Positions 53,267 through 62,126 are shown, numbered from the stretch's first letter. The stretch is 64,000 nt of DNA from Thalassococcus halodurans (GCF_900108225.1 NZ_FNUZ01000002.1:932501-996500); one strand, 5' to 3'. A program made the numbers and translations. The notes: generated from the letters alone by a model not told the origin.

Positions 53267-53302
53267 ATAAAAATACCAAAATGCTGCGTAGGTCTGTGTC
53301 AT
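53225..53302 (-). CDS. Aromatic leader peptide of the DAHP synthase gene
   Basis: A 25-codon frame beginning MTQTYAAFWYFYAP and ending with GVCAF then TGA. Six of the first twelve residues are aromatic, and codons 8-12 are Phe-Trp-Tyr-Phe-Tyr in a row, which is exceptional for chance. The codons stand 1 to 3 bases before region 1 of the attenuator hairpins, the position at which stalling would matter. The peptide itself need not have a function. There is no strong ribosome site before the ATG, which is a caveat, although leader peptides are often weakly initiated. The frame is also open further upstream, but that part is not peptide-like. Confidence 0.8.
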   Translation of the reverse strand: MTQTYAAFWYFYAPSHKAAAGVCAF

Positions 53303-53541
53303 GTGGCAAAGGCTAGCGACAAAGATTTTGACTGTCGACAGGAAAAATGCGCTTTGGCTAAATTTTCTGTCTGACGTGCGGGCTACACATAGTTTTGGCA
53401 TTTGAGCCTCAAAAAGCTGCCGTCGCAGCAGAACGAACATGAATGCTGTCACTGGTGTTCGGTCCACAGAAAGCCCGGATAGTGACCAAACTACATGACG
53501 AATGGTTGACTTCAATGGCTGCGATAATGACAACGTGAAGC

Positions 53542-53868
53542 ATGAAAATCGCCCATCCCGATGTTGACTTCGACCGCCTTAGAGAAATCGGCTGGTCTCA
53601 TTGGGACCCAATCGGGTTATTGGGCGTGACCGGGGGCTGGAAAGGTGAGCCCTATGAAGACGAGTACGACAGGTATCTTTATAACGCTGCGCAAATGTTG
53701 AAGAATAATTGTAGCGTCGCTGACGTCGCCGACTATCTCTTCCTCGTCCAATCACAAGAAATGCAAATCGGGCCCCAAGAGATTACTGACACAATTCGCG
53801 CCAAGCTTATTGGTGTGGCTCAGGCGATTTCGGACGATAAGCACATTTGGAAAAACTCCGAAACTTAG
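53542..53868 (+). CDS. Hypothetical protein of 108 residues
   Basis: A small soluble acidic protein with no domain I recognise. The N-terminus FDRLREIGWSHWDPIGLL followed by EPYEDEYDRYLYNAAQML suggests an alpha-helical fold, with a conserved-looking WxxWDP turn. The frame is open and the composition coding-like, but the ribosome site is poor. It lies in the gap between the aroG leader (divergent) and the convergent YitT-type gene. It could be an immunity-like or accessory orphan gene. Confidence 0.55.
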   Translation: MKIAHPDVDFDRLREIGWSHWDPIGLLGVTGGWKGEPYEDEYDRYLYNAAQMLKNNCSVADVADYLFLVQSQEMQIGPQEITDTIRAKLIGVAQAISDDKHIWKNSET

Positions 53869-53925
53869 ACGCCCGCCGACTTGACAGGAGTCAGCGCGAC
53901 ATGGCGAGAAACTCGCTATCCCCCA

Positions 53926-54555
53926 CTACGCATCTTTCTTGGAAGACCGCCCATAGCCCGGACGCCCTGTCCCGCTTTGTTCAACGTCGAAGTTCCAGAC
54001 AATAGCCATATTGGTGATCAACGCTCCAAGAAACGAGTAGCCCAACTGCGCTGGTGACAGAACAAAGGCGGCTGCCAGAAAGACCAGTGCATCTACTGCT
54101 AGCTGGAACCAGCCCGCTTTGAAGCCGGTCTTCTGTTCGATCATGATGCCGACAATCGTCATCCCACCGGCCGAGGCGTTATGGCGGAAGATCGCGACCA
54201 ATCCGACACCACTACAAGCACCGCCCGCAATCGCCGCAACGGCAAGACTTAGGTCTTCGAATTTCAGGATCGTCGCCAGATACTGCGACAAAGCCGAAAT
54301 GCCGGCCACGGCCACGACCGTACGGATGGCAAACGTACGACTGCGCTTCAACCACGCAAGAACCAGAAACGGGATACCGAGTGTGAAAAAGATCGGGCCG
54401 AAACTGTAGGGCAAAACGTAGGACAACAACAAAGCAATCCCTGCCGTCTGCCCCGTCACCAACCCAGCCGCCTTCAGGAACACAACGCCAAGACTGGCCA
54501 TGCCAATCCCGAATGCCATGCCTTGAAGGTCGAATACGGAAACAGGAGTTTTCAT
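53926..54555 (-). CDS. YitT/DUF161-family membrane protein
   Basis: A 209-residue inner-membrane protein with five or six predicted helices. The motifs GMAFGIGMASLGVVFLKAAG near residue 12, VTGQTAGIALLLSYVLPYS near 33 and SAGGMTIVGIMIEQKTGFKAG near 128 match the YitT family. The C-terminal DUF2179 domain of longer homologues is absent. The tail is basic and ends in SSKKDA. No function is established for this family. It is convergent with the hypothetical gene and lies upstream of the ribosomal block terminator. Confidence 0.82.
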   Translation of the reverse strand: MKTPVSVFDLQGMAFGIGMASLGVVFLKAAGLVTGQTAGIALLLSYVLPYSFGPIFFTLGIPFLVLAWLKRSRTFAIRTVVAVAGISALSQYLATILKFEDLSLAVAAIAGGACSGVGLVAIFRHNASAGGMTIVGIMIEQKTGFKAGWFQLAVDALVFLAAAFVLSPAQLGYSFLGALITNMAIVWNFDVEQSGTGRPGYGRSSKKDA

Positions 54556-54621
54556 TCAGACACCAGATGGTTTTGGAATTCTGCCATTCCCCTACCAATC
54601 CCTTGACAAAAGGCAATCTAA

Positions 54622-54660
54622 GAAAGCAAAAACCCCCGCCGAAATTCGACGGGGGTTTCA
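54622..54660 (-). terminator. Intrinsic terminator of the alpha ribosomal operon
   Basis: On the minus strand AAACCCCCG...CGGGGGTTT forms a nine-base stem plus two inner pairs (54630-54658), followed by TTTGCTTT. It closes rpsM-rpsK-rpoA-rplQ. Confidence 0.88.
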
Positions 54661-54684
54661 GATTGGCCGGTAAGGGCCGAATTC

Positions 54685-55113
54685 TTATGCTTCGGCTTCT
54701 GCCGCTGCTTCTTCTGCTGCGACGCGTGCTTTGTCTGCTGCGCCTTTCGCGTCGACGTCACGGTCGACCAGTTCGATGATCGCCATGGGCGCCATGTCAC
54801 CGTAGCGGAAGCCAGCTTTCAGAACGCGGCAGTAGCCGCCCTGACGCTCTGCGTAGCGGGGGCCAAGCACGTCGAACAGTTTCGCAACGTGCATGTCCTG
54901 CTTCAGCTGAGCCGCTGCCTGACGGCGCGCGTGCAGATCGCCGCGCTTGCCCAGTGTGATCAGCTTGTCGATGACGCGCTTGAGTTCTTTTGCCTTCGGC
55001 AGAGTTGTTTTGATCTGCTCATGTTCGATGAGCGAGCCAGCCATGTTTGCCCACAGTGCCTTGCGGTGTTCGTGGGTACGGTTCAGGCGGCGGTAACCTT
55101 TTGCGTGACGCAT
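54685..55113 (-). CDS. rplQ: 50S ribosomal protein L17
   Basis: A 142-residue large-subunit protein. [19 protein letters not shown] is the typical N-terminus, and the conserved core runs to about 118 ([26 protein letters not shown]). The last 20 residues form an Ala/Glu-rich tail common in alphaproteobacteria. Last gene of the alpha operon, 116 bases after rpoA, before a strong terminator. Confidence 0.97.
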   Translation of the reverse strand: MRHAKGYRRLNRTHEHRKALWANMAGSLIEHEQIKTTLPKAKELKRVIDKLITLGKRGDLHARRQAAAQLKQDMHVAKLFDVLGPRYAERQGGYCRVLKAGFRYGDMAPMAIIELVDRDVDAKGAADKARVAAEEAAAEAEA

Positions 55114-55229
55114 GTTTTAGTCTCCTAATGCTTATGCTTTGTCAGGGGTAAGATGCGTGTCTCACCCTCTCCTTGGGGCGGGTGCCCGGGGTGCAGGGCA
55201 GGTTTCCCTGCCCCACTGATTAGACTGTC

Positions 55230-56246
55230 TTAGAAGTTGTCTTCCATCTTCTTGGACAGGTCTTCGATGTTGTCTGGCGGCCAGTCCTCGACATCCATGC
55301 CAAGGTGCAGACCCATACCGGACAGAACTTCTTTGATCTCGTTCAGCGACTTGCGGCCGAAGTTCGGCGTGCGCAGCATTTCTGCTTCTGTCTTCTGGAT
55401 AAGATCGCCGATGTAGACGATGTTGTCGTTCTTGAGGCAGTTCGCCGAACGTACGGACAGTTCCAGTTCGTCCACTTTCTTGAGCAGAAGCGGGTTGAAC
55501 TCGAGACCATCGTCTTCGTCCTGACGGCCAGCTGCTTCGGGTTCGTCGAAGTTGACGAAGATCGACAGCTGGTCCTGAAGGATACGCGCTGCGAATGCGA
55601 TGGCATCCTCAGGCGTCACAGAACCGTCTGTTTCGATTTTCATGGTCAGCTTGTCATAGTCCAGAACCTGACCTTCACGGGTCGGCTGAACGTCGTAAGC
55701 AACCTTTTTGACCGGCGAATAGATCGCGTCGATCGGAATCATGCCGATGGGCGCATCTTCGGGTTTGTTCTTGTCTGCAGAGACATAGCCCTTACCGGTG
55801 TTAACTGTCAGTTCCACGAAGAAGTCTGCGCCATCATCGAGGTGGCAGATCACGTGGTCTTTGTTCAGAACTTCGATGCCGTTGGATTCAGCGATGTCAC
55901 CAGCTGTGACAACACCCGGACCTTTGGCCGAAATCGACAGGCGCTTGGGGCCTTCGACTTCCATACGGATCGCGACGCCTTTGAGGTTCAGAACGATGTC
56001 GGTGACATCTTCACGAACACCGGCAACCGAGGAGAACTCGTGCAGGACGTTGTCGATCTGTACGCTTGTGATAGCCGCACCCTGAAGGCTCGACAGCAGG
56101 ACGCGACGCAGTGCGTTGCCCAGTGTCAGACCGAAGCCGCGTTCCAGCGGTTCGGCGATCAGAGTTGCTGAGCGGGTCGGGTCGTTGCCCGGACGCACGT
56201 CAAGCTGTGTCGGCTTGATCAGTTCTGCCCAATTCTTATGGATCAT
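55230..56246 (-). CDS. rpoA: RNA polymerase alpha subunit
   Basis: A 338-residue alpha subunit. The N-terminal assembly domain starts [17 protein letters not shown] and contains [20 protein letters not shown] near residue 40. The C-terminal domain begins near 245 ([17 protein letters not shown]) and ends with [20 protein letters not shown], the DNA- and activator-contacting helices. ATG 56246 has GGAGG five bases upstream, so a longer start at 56258 is unlikely. An interposed hairpin separates it from rpsK. Confidence 0.97.
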   Translation of the reverse strand: MIHKNWAELIKPTQLDVRPGNDPTRSATLIAEPLERGFGLTLGNALRRVLLSSLQGAAITSVQIDNVLHEFSSVAGVREDVTDIVLNLKGVAIRMEVEGPKRLSISAKGPGVVTAGDIAESNGIEVLNKDHVICHLDDGADFFVELTVNTGKGYVSADKNKPEDAPIGMIPIDAIYSPVKKVAYDVQPTREGQVLDYDKLTMKIETDGSVTPEDAIAFAARILQDQLSIFVNFDEPEAAGRQDEDDGLEFNPLLLKKVDELELSVRSANCLKNDNIVYIGDLIQKTEAEMLRTPNFGRKSLNEIKEVLSGMGLHLGMDVEDWPPDNIEDLSKKMEDNF

Positions 56247-56303
56247 GTAGACCTCCATTCCTGTCTCGGCCCCATGTCCTTAAGGCCGGAGACGCCCGAG
56301 GTT

Positions 56304-56343
56304 AAAAAAAGCGAAATGGGACCGCGCCCAAAGGCACGGCCCC
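56304..56343 (-). other. Hairpin with T run between rpsK and rpoA
   Basis: On the minus strand GGGGCCGTGCC (56333-56343) pairs with GGGCGCGGTCCC (56318-56329) with G-U pairs, and seven T follow after a seven-base gap (56304-56310). The T run is too far for a strong terminator, so it may be a partial terminator or a processing hairpin tuning rpoA. Confidence 0.4.
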
Positions 56344-56360
56344 TTGAAATAGTGTCCGGA

Positions 56361-56753
56361 TTAGACCCGGCGACGCTTCGGCGGGCGGCAGCCGTTGTGA
56401 GCGATCGGTGTCACGTCGCGGATCGACGTGATGTTGAAGCCAACAGCAGCCAGTGCGCGCAGCGCGGATTCACGGCCAGAACCGGGGCCCTGAACCTCGA
56501 CTTCCAGAGTTTTCACGCCGTGTTCCTGCGCCTTGCGGCCTGCATCCTCGGCTGCCAGCTGAGCAGCGTAAGGAGTGGATTTACGCGAACCTTTGAAGCC
56601 CATTGTGCCGGCAGACGACCACGAAATGGCGTTGCCCTGCACGTCAGAGATCAGGATCTTGGTGTTGTTGAAGCTGGAGTTTACGTGTGCAACGCCAGCT
56701 GCGATATTCTTGGAGACCTTTTTCTTGCCCCCACGACGGGTATCACGTGCCAT
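56361..56753 (-). CDS. rpsK: 30S ribosomal protein S11
   Basis: A 130-residue small-subunit protein that sits on the platform near the mRNA exit. [16 protein letters not shown] near residue 23, [19 protein letters not shown] near 47 and the C-terminal [16 protein letters not shown] are diagnostic. It follows rpsM by 15 bases, the usual alpha-operon order. Confidence 0.97.
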   Translation of the reverse strand: MARDTRRGGKKKVSKNIAAGVAHVNSSFNNTKILISDVQGNAISWSSAGTMGFKGSRKSTPYAAQLAAEDAGRKAQEHGVKTLEVEVQGPGSGRESALRALAAVGFNITSIRDVTPIAHNGCRPPKRRRV

Positions 56754-56768
56754 GTGCTGAGACCTCCC

Positions 56769-57137
56769 TTACTTCTTCTTGCCAGCGATTGCTTTCGCCG
56801 GACCTTTACGCGTACGCGCGTTGGTGTGTGTACGCTGACCGCGTACGGGGAGGTTGCGGCGATGACGCAGGCCACGGTAGCAGCCAAGGTCCATCAGACG
56901 CTTGATGTTCATCTGAACTTCACGACGCAGGTCACCTTCAACGGTGAAGTTCGCATCGATGTGCTCACGGATGGCCAGAACTTCTGCGTCGGACAGTTCG
57001 TTAACGCGACGTGCGCGTTCGATGCCTACAGCTTCGCAGATGGCTTCAGCCGATGTGTGGCCGATACCTGTGATATAAGTAAGTGCGATCGGCACTCGCT
57101 TGTTTGTCGGGATGTTTACGCCGGCAATACGTGCCAC
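56769..57137 (-). CDS. rpsM: 30S ribosomal protein S13, GTG start
   Basis: A 122-residue small-subunit head protein. It begins (V/M)[21 protein letters not shown] and has [22 protein letters not shown] near residue 85. The GTG at 57137 is chosen: AGAGGAA lies six bases upstream and the protein then has the exact family N-terminus. The frame is open to 57245, but that part is not S13-like. First gene of the alpha operon after a 294-base gap. Confidence 0.96.
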   Translation of the reverse strand: MARIAGVNIPTNKRVPIALTYITGIGHTSAEAICEAVGIERARRVNELSDAEVLAIREHIDANFTVEGDLRREVQMNIKRLMDLGCYRGLRHRRNLPVRGQRTHTNARTRKGPAKAIAGKKK

Positions 57138-57306
57138 GTGGTATTCCTCTTCGGTTGCGGTTCCGTATTTCCAGAACCTTTTTTCACAACAAACCGCCCA
57201 AGGCTGGGTGCCCGGTGGGCGGCGGCTGATCAGGTGATCTGCCATTTATCCGGACGGACTTATGGCAAGGCGATTCTCATAGAGATGGCGACGGGTACGG
57301 GGATTT

Positions 57307-57335
57307 GACCAAAGCGTCAAGACCCAGAGCGTCAA
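57307..57335. repeat. Tandem 14/15-base repeat upstream of rpsM
   Basis: On the minus strand TTGACGCTCTGGGTC is followed at once by TTGACGCTTTGGTC, two near-identical units. Each contains a TTGACG that could act as a -35 box, though no good -10 box was found at the right distance. It lies about 170 bases before rpsM and may mark a separate alpha-operon promoter or a regulator site. Confidence 0.4.
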
Positions 57336-57352
57336 CTGCCCCTATATTTCTT

Positions 57353-57388
57353 AAAAGTTGAAACGCCGCGGTGGTCTTCGCGACGTTT
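57353..57388 (-). terminator. Candidate terminator after adk
   Basis: On the minus strand AAACGTCGCG (57379-57388) and CGCGGCGTTT (57361-57370) form a ten-base stem with one G-U pair and an eight-base loop. CAACTTTT follows, so the T run is short. It may reduce read-through from secY-adk into rpsM. Confidence 0.55.
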
Positions 57389-57431
57389 CCAATTCTTTGC
57401 CCAAGGGCAGAAGCCCCTACTGTTTGGACGA

Positions 57432-58010
57432 TTAGTTATCCAGAACCTTCGCGATATCATCGCGAACAGCGTCGATCGTACCCAGACCATCAACACCGTT
57501 CAGCTGACCTTTGGCATAGTAGTAGCCGATCAGCGGCGATGTCTTGCGGTAGTATTCCATCAGACGAATCTTCAGGCTTTCTTCGTTATCGTCTGCGCGA
57601 ACGGGCTGACCAGCAGCGGCCGCCTCTTTGGCGCGGTTGACGATACGGTCGACCAGCACTTTGTCATCCACTTGCAGCTCGACAACTTTATCAAGCGTCT
57701 GACCAGTTTCCTCCAACAACTGGGCCAGAGCATCGGCCTGAGCCAATGTGCGCGGGAAGCCGTCAAAGATGAAACCGGATGCTTCTACGGTTTCCAGCTT
57801 TTCGCGGATCAGGCCGATCACGATCTCGTCTGTGACCAGTTCACCCTTGTCCATGACCTCGGCCACGCGCTTGCCCATTTCTGTGCCGCTGGTTTTCGCT
57901 TCACGCAGCATGTCACCTGTGGACAGCTGAACCATGTTGCGGGTTTCGACCAGATGTTGAGCTTGTGTTCCCTTACCCGCTCCTGGCGGTCCAAGTAGGA
58001 TAATATTCAT
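57432..58010 (-). CDS. adk: Adenylate kinase
   Basis: A 192-residue short-form kinase interconverting ATP, AMP and ADP. The P-loop [14 protein letters not shown] is at residue 5, the NMP site is [11 protein letters not shown] near 29, and [13 protein letters not shown] near 83 is the signature. The LID is short and lacks the zinc cysteines of the long form. The gene starts inside the secY end by 4 bases, a tight link often seen with spc operons. Confidence 0.95.
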   Translation of the reverse strand: MNIILLGPPGAGKGTQAQHLVETRNMVQLSTGDMLREAKTSGTEMGKRVAEVMDKGELVTDEIVIGLIREKLETVEASGFIFDGFPRTLAQADALAQLLEETGQTLDKVVELQVDDKVLVDRIVNRAKEAAAAGQPVRADDNEESLKIRLMEYYRKTSPLIGYYYAKGQLNGVDGLGTIDAVRDDIAKVLDN

Positions 58011-59371
58011 CGGCGTGCGGGGCCTCCCCTTTTCTTGCGAGCCTTACCCTTACCGCGCAGTTGCGATTTCTGAATAAGACCTTCGTATTGGTGCGCCAGA
58101 AGATGGCTTTGCACCTGCTGAATGGTGTCCATGGTGACGCTGACAACGATCAGCACCGAAGTACCACCAAAATAGAACGGAATTGCGAATTCATTCCGGA
58201 TGATTTCCGGCAGCAGGCAGACCAGAGCAAGGTAACCAGAGCCCAGAACCAGAACGCGGTTCACAACGTATTCCAGATACTCGGACGTCTTCTTGCCTGG
58301 GCGGATACCGGGAACAAAACCGTTCTGGTTTTTCAGGTTCTCGGCAACTTCGTCCGGCTTGAACGAAACGTTGAAGGTATAGAAATACGCAAAGAAGATG
58401 ATCATCGCAGCGAAGAACAGCAGATAGAGCGGCTGTCCAGGGCCGAAGTACGCAAGGATCGTCGACATGACAGGACCGGTGTCCGAACCGGAGAAGGTCG
58501 AGATCGTCACAGGCAACATCAGCAGCGTTGACGCAAAGATCGCAGGGATAACACCGGCGGGGTTCACCTTGACCGGCAGGTGCGAATTCTGCGCCTCGGT
58601 CATACGCATGCCCACCTGACGACGGGGATACTGAATGGTGATTTTACGCAGGGCGCGCTCCATGAAGACCACAAAGGTAATCACGGCGATCACCATCACG
58701 ATCACACCGATGATCACAGCAGGGCTGATCGCGCCGGAACGGCCCGATGCAAAGAACTGTGCCAGAGCGGCAGGAACTTCGGCGATGATACCCACGAAGA
58801 TGATCAGAGAAATACCGTTACCGATGCCACGGTTGGTGATCTGCTCACCCAGCCACATCAGGAACATCGTACCACCAACCAGCGTGATCACTGTGGCTGC
58901 ACGGAAATACAGGCCCGGATCTGTGGCCAGATCGCCAGCTTCGATGCTGACGGCCAGACCATAGGCTTGGAACGTCGCCAGAACGACAGTGCCAAGGCGG
59001 GTGTATTGGTTGATTTTCTTACGACCCTGTTCGCCCTCTTTCTTCAGCTGTTCCAGTGCAGGAACCATCGCTGTCAGAAGCTGGACGATAATCGAGGCCG
59101 AAATGTAAGGCATGATGCCAAGGGCGAAGATGCCCATACGGCCCAGAGCGCCGCCAGTAAACATGCTGACCATGCCAGCAATACCCTGCCCTGCCTGATC
59201 GACGAATTCGCGCAGCGCGGCGCCATCAATACCTGGAACGGGAATAAACGTGCCCAGACGGTAAACGATCAACAGGCCAAGGGTAAAAAGAATACGGTTG
59301 CGAAGGTCTGTGGCTTTGCCAAGGGCCGCCCAGCTTGTGTTCGCGGCCATTTGTTCAACAGCAGATGCCAT
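58007..59371 (-). CDS. secY: Protein translocase subunit SecY
   Basis: The 454-residue central pore of the Sec translocon, with ten membrane helices. [24 protein letters not shown] opens the protein, and the cytoplasmic loops carry [18 protein letters not shown] and [27 protein letters not shown]. The tail is basic. It follows rplO after 107 bases and overlaps adk by 4 bases. Normal length. Confidence 0.96.
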   Translation of the reverse strand: MASAVEQMAANTSWAALGKATDLRNRILFTLGLLIVYRLGTFIPVPGIDGAALREFVDQAGQGIAGMVSMFTGGALGRMGIFALGIMPYISASIIVQLLTAMVPALEQLKKEGEQGRKKINQYTRLGTVVLATFQAYGLAVSIEAGDLATDPGLYFRAATVITLVGGTMFLMWLGEQITNRGIGNGISLIIFVGIIAEVPAALAQFFASGRSGAISPAVIIGVIVMVIAVITFVVFMERALRKITIQYPRRQVGMRMTEAQNSHLPVKVNPAGVIPAIFASTLLMLPVTISTFSGSDTGPVMSTILAYFGPGQPLYLLFFAAMIIFFAYFYTFNVSFKPDEVAENLKNQNGFVPGIRPGKKTSEYLEYVVNRVLVLGSGYLALVCLLPEIIRNEFAIPFYFGGTSVLIVVSVTMDTIQQVQSHLLAHQYEGLIQKSQLRGKGKARKKRGGPARR

Positions 59372-59478
59372 TTCGGGTCTCTCTCTCGGACAGACGCCGC
59401 CCTGAGCGCTTTCCAGCTCGGACGGCGTCGGGAAAACTGGTCAGAGATGTAAGCAGCGTTGCCGCTGCTCACAACCCA

Positions 59479-59952
59479 TTATTCAGCAGCAGCTGCTGTC
59501 TTGACGGTAACAGAACCGCCAGCTTTCTCGACAGCTTCAACCGCCGACTTGGATGCGCCTGTGACGTCCAGTGTCAGTTTCGCTGTCACTTCGCCTTTTG
59601 CCAGAACGCGGATGCCGTCCAGCTTGCGGCGAACCAGACCGGATGCAACCAGTGCGTCTTCGGTGATGGTGTTGCCAGCGTCCAGCTTGCCTGCGTCAAC
59701 GAATTTCTGGATCAGACCCAGGTTAACAACAGCGTAGGACTTGCGGTTCGGCTTGTTGAAGCCACGCTTCGGCAGACGCTGGTAGAGCGGCATCTGGCCA
59801 CCTTCGTAGCCGTTGATCGCTACACCCGAACGGGATTTCTGACCTTTGATACCACGGCCACCCATCTTACCTGTGCCCGAACCCGGGCCACGGCCGATGC
59901 GTTTCTTACGCTTTGTTGCGCCTTCGTTGTCGCGCAGTTCATGAAGTTTCAT
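59479..59952 (-). CDS. rplO: 50S ribosomal protein L15
   Basis: A 157-residue protein. [20 protein letters not shown] is the N-terminus, and the Gly-rich extension [19 protein letters not shown] and the core with [20 protein letters not shown] follow. AAGGAG lies before ATG 59952. The frame is open upstream, but the extra residues are not L15. It is separated from rpmD by about 900 bases containing an opposite-strand gene, so it probably has its own promoter. Confidence 0.96.
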   Translation of the reverse strand: MKLHELRDNEGATKRKKRIGRGPGSGTGKMGGRGIKGQKSRSGVAINGYEGGQMPLYQRLPKRGFNKPNRKSYAVVNLGLIQKFVDAGKLDAGNTITEDALVASGLVRRKLDGIRVLAKGEVTAKLTLDVTGASKSAVEAVEKAGGSVTVKTAAAAE

Positions 59953-60047
59953 TGTCGCTTCTCCTTGCCGGATGTGCCCCCCAGCGACGGATGGGACAAA
60001 CGCGGCGTGTGTTGATATGAATCGCAATCCTTTTGGATCACCGTGCG

Positions 60048-60076
60048 CGTATAGACGGGGAGTCGCGCTGGATCAA
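60048..60076 (-). promoter_or_regulatory. Candidate promoter for rplO-secY-adk
   Basis: On the minus strand TTGATC (60071-60076) and TATACG (60048-60053) are separated by 17 bases, a good sigma-70 layout. Transcription would start near 60041, about 90 bases before rplO. This promoter would be needed because rpmD is followed by a terminator. Confidence 0.6.
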
Positions 60077-60196
60077 GTGCGACAGGCGGTCAACATGCCG
60101 CAGTATACCGTATTTCAGCGCATGCCCTTCCCTGACGGTTTCATATCGGAACATCGACGCAGTCACTTTGCGTCTCTCACGTGATGTCAAAAATTC

Positions 60197-60226
60197 TTGA
60201 CCATTCAATCCAACCGATACTTAAGA
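60197..60226 (+). promoter_or_regulatory. Candidate promoter of the inserted lipoprotein gene
   Basis: TTGACC (60197-60202) and TTAAGA (60221-60226) are 18 bases apart on the plus strand, about 80 bases before the lipoprotein ATG. The -10 box is weak. The surrounding region (60180-60309) is clearly AT-richer than its neighbours. Confidence 0.3.
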
Positions 60227-60309
60227 AACGCTCAGGTACTCCATAGGTTGATTGCAGTAACGATTTATCACAAAAAGAAAATGCATTAATTTTAATAAGT
60301 AGGAACACC

Positions 60310-60774
60310 ATGAACCCTTTCAGACTTCTGGGCCTTGGCGCCGGCATGATTGCTTTGGCCGCCTGTAATGTCGACATGCCGACACCCGGCGCAGGCACGA
60401 CAATCAACAGAAGCTTTGCAGACGTGTCCCGCAGTTTAGAAGCCGGTGCTGCGAAATGCTTGAACGGCACTTTCGGCGCCAGCGACATGACGATTGGCGG
60501 CGGTATGATCAGCAACAACGCGTGGACCGTCGGCCTTGACACAAAAGTACGCCGCACAAGCAGCCAGACCACGCTCACCACGACGCGTACCTTGCTGACC
60601 GGCGCCATCGGCGCAGGGCCGAATAACAAAGGCACTTGGGTTACGGCAGTCGCCACGCCCGCGGGTTCTGGCACGAACCTGTCGGTAAACGGCGCATGGG
60701 GCAGCAGCGCGATCCAAGGCGCGGTGCGCACTTGGGCCAAAACCGGCAACCTCAAGTGCCCGAAGGTCGAGTAA
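60310..60774 (+). CDS. Predicted lipoprotein inserted within the spc operon
   Basis: A 154-residue exported protein on the strand opposite to the ribosomal genes. The signal MNPFRLLGLGAGMIALAAC ends in a lipobox (LAAC, Cys19). The mature part is small, Thr/Ser/Gly/Ala-rich and probably a single beta domain. Two further cysteines (AAKCLNG and LKCPKVE) could form a disulfide. AGGA lies four to five bases before the ATG. The family is not recognised. It lies between rplO and rpmD, an unusual place for a non-ribosomal gene. Confidence 0.8.
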   Translation: MNPFRLLGLGAGMIALAACNVDMPTPGAGTTINRSFADVSRSLEAGAAKCLNGTFGASDMTIGGGMISNNAWTVGLDTKVRRTSSQTTLTTTRTLLTGAIGAGPNNKGTWVTAVATPAGSGTNLSVNGAWGSSAIQGAVRTWAKTGNLKCPKVE

Positions 60775-60794
60775 ACCGGATTTAACGTTCGCAA

Positions 60795-60825
60795 AGAAAA
60801 AGGGCCCTTCAAGCGAAGGGCCCTT
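60795..60825. terminator. Bidirectional terminator between the lipoprotein gene and rpmD
   Basis: AAGGGCCCTTC (60800-60810) and GAAGGGCCCTT (60815-60825) form a perfect 11-base stem around AAGC. On the minus strand TTTTTCTTT follows, so it should end transcription coming from rpmD. On the plus strand CTTATTT follows, so it also serves the lipoprotein gene. Confidence 0.85.
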
Positions 60826-60855
60826 CTTATTTCTCACTGTCCCGAAAGAACCGGC

Positions 60856-61044
60856 TTAGCCGCGCTCTTCGATGATCTCGACCAGGTGCGGGATCTTGGC
60901 GACCATGCCGCGGATCGCGGGTGTGTCTTCCAGTTCGCGGGTCTTGTGCATCTTGTTCAGGCCCAGACCGATCAGGGTCTGACGCTGCTTTTCCGGGCGA
61001 CGGATCGGAGATCCGATCTGTTTCACAACGATGGTCTTAGCCAT
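60856..61044 (-). CDS. rpmD: 50S ribosomal protein L30
   Basis: A 62-residue single-domain protein. [20 protein letters not shown] and [21 protein letters not shown] are family motifs. It starts 4 bases after rpsE and is followed after 30 bases by a strong bidirectional terminator, the point where the ribosomal transcript is apparently broken. Confidence 0.96.
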   Translation of the reverse strand: MAKTIVVKQIGSPIRRPEKQRQTLIGLGLNKMHKTRELEDTPAIRGMVAKIPHLVEIIEERG

Positions 61045-61048
61045 GTGA

Positions 61049-61627
61049 TCAGGCCTCCTCGGCTACTTGTGCGGACTCGTTCGGAGCGTCTTCACGCTTG
61101 GGAAGAATGTCAGCGACTTTCTTACCACGACGTGCAGCAACCTGACGGGGGCTGTTTTCACGCTTCAGACCGTTCAGAGTGGCACGGATCATGTTGTAGG
61201 GGTTCTGGGAACCGATGGACTTTGCAACAACGTCCTGAATACCCAGCATTTCGAATACGGCACGCATCGGACCACCGGCGATGATACCGGTACCTGTCGG
61301 AGCTGTGCGCATTACGACGCGGCCCGCACCGTGACGACCTTCGATGTCGTGGTGCAGTGTACGACCTTCACGCAGCGGCACGCGGATCATCTGGCGCTTC
61401 GCTTGCTCGGTTGCCTTACGGATGGCCTCGGGCACTTCTTTCGCTTTACCCTTACCAAAGCCTACGCGGCCTTTCTGGTCGCCTACGACTACCAGTGCAG
61501 CAAAGCCAAAGCGCTTACCGCCTTTAACTGTTTTCGAAACGCGGTTGATCGCTACAAGACGATCTGCGAATTCCGGTGCTTCCTCGCGTTCGCGACGGTT
61601 ACCCCGGCGGTTTTCACGTTCTGCCAT
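61049..61627 (-). CDS. rpsE: 30S ribosomal protein S5
   Basis: A 192-residue small-subunit protein with roles in decoding accuracy. It starts [20 protein letters not shown]. The core has [20 protein letters not shown] near residue 28, [20 protein letters not shown] near 54 and [19 protein letters not shown] near 112. ATG 61627 is used. An upstream extension is not S5-like. It lies 139 bases after rplR, a larger gap than its neighbours. Confidence 0.96.
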   Translation of the reverse strand: MAERENRRGNRREREEAPEFADRLVAINRVSKTVKGGKRFGFAALVVVGDQKGRVGFGKGKAKEVPEAIRKATEQAKRQMIRVPLREGRTLHHDIEGRHGAGRVVMRTAPTGTGIIAGGPMRAVFEMLGIQDVVAKSIGSQNPYNMIRATLNGLKRENSPRQVAARRGKKVADILPKREDAPNESAQVAEEA

Positions 61628-61705
61628 TTGGCATCCCTTTATTCTTGCGCCCAAGGCGCTGTGTCTCAATCGCAGTGGGCTGTCACCAGCCCCCCGATCA
61701 TCGAG

Positions 61706-61737
61706 GCATTTCTGCCTTCACTCGAAAGAGGAAATGC
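61706..61737. other. Inverted repeat between rplR and rpsE
   Basis: GCATTTC (61706-61712) and GAAATGC (61731-61737) flank 18 bases in the 139-base rplR-rpsE gap. No T run follows on the minus strand. It may be a translational control or processing element, or chance. Confidence 0.3.
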
Positions 61738-61766
61738 GCGAAGGCCAGAGCCCTCGCGCACAACCA

Positions 61767-62126
61767 TTAGATTTTCAGACCACCTTCGCGGGCTGCATCG
61801 GCCAGAGCCTTGATGCGACCGTGAAAAAGGAAGCCACCGCGGTCGAAGTATGCTTCTTCGACACCGGCCTTCTTGGCACGTTCTGCGATCGCAGCACCGA
61901 TTTTGGTGGCTGCTTCGATGTTGTTTTTGCCAACAACGCCCAGTGCCTTTTCCATGGAAGAGGCCGAAGCGACTGTTACGCCGTTCACATCGTCGATCAG
62001 CTGAACGCTGATGTTTTTGTTGCTGCGGTGCACCGAAAGGCGCATGCGACCGGAATTGGTCTTCCGCAACTTGTTCCGTACGCGCAGACGGCGCTTCTGG
62101 AACAGAACCTGTTTGCTGTTTGCCAT
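61767..62126 (-). CDS. rplR: 50S ribosomal protein L18
   Basis: A 119-residue protein that binds 5S r[26 protein letters not shown] near residue 22 and the C-terminal [28 protein letters not shown] are the family motifs. It follows rplF by 11 bases. Confidence 0.97.
   Translation of the reverse strand: MANSKQVLFQKRRLRVRNKLRKTNSGRMRLSVHRSNKNISVQLIDDVNGVTVASASSMEKALGVVGKNNIEAATKIGAAIAERAKKAGVEEAYFDRGGFLFHGRIKALADAAREGGLKI

Noticed and set aside
53332-53341. CTGTCGACAG palindrome upstream of the aroG leader
   Set aside because: Only ten bases, contains a common restriction-type palindrome, and no second copy supports an operator.
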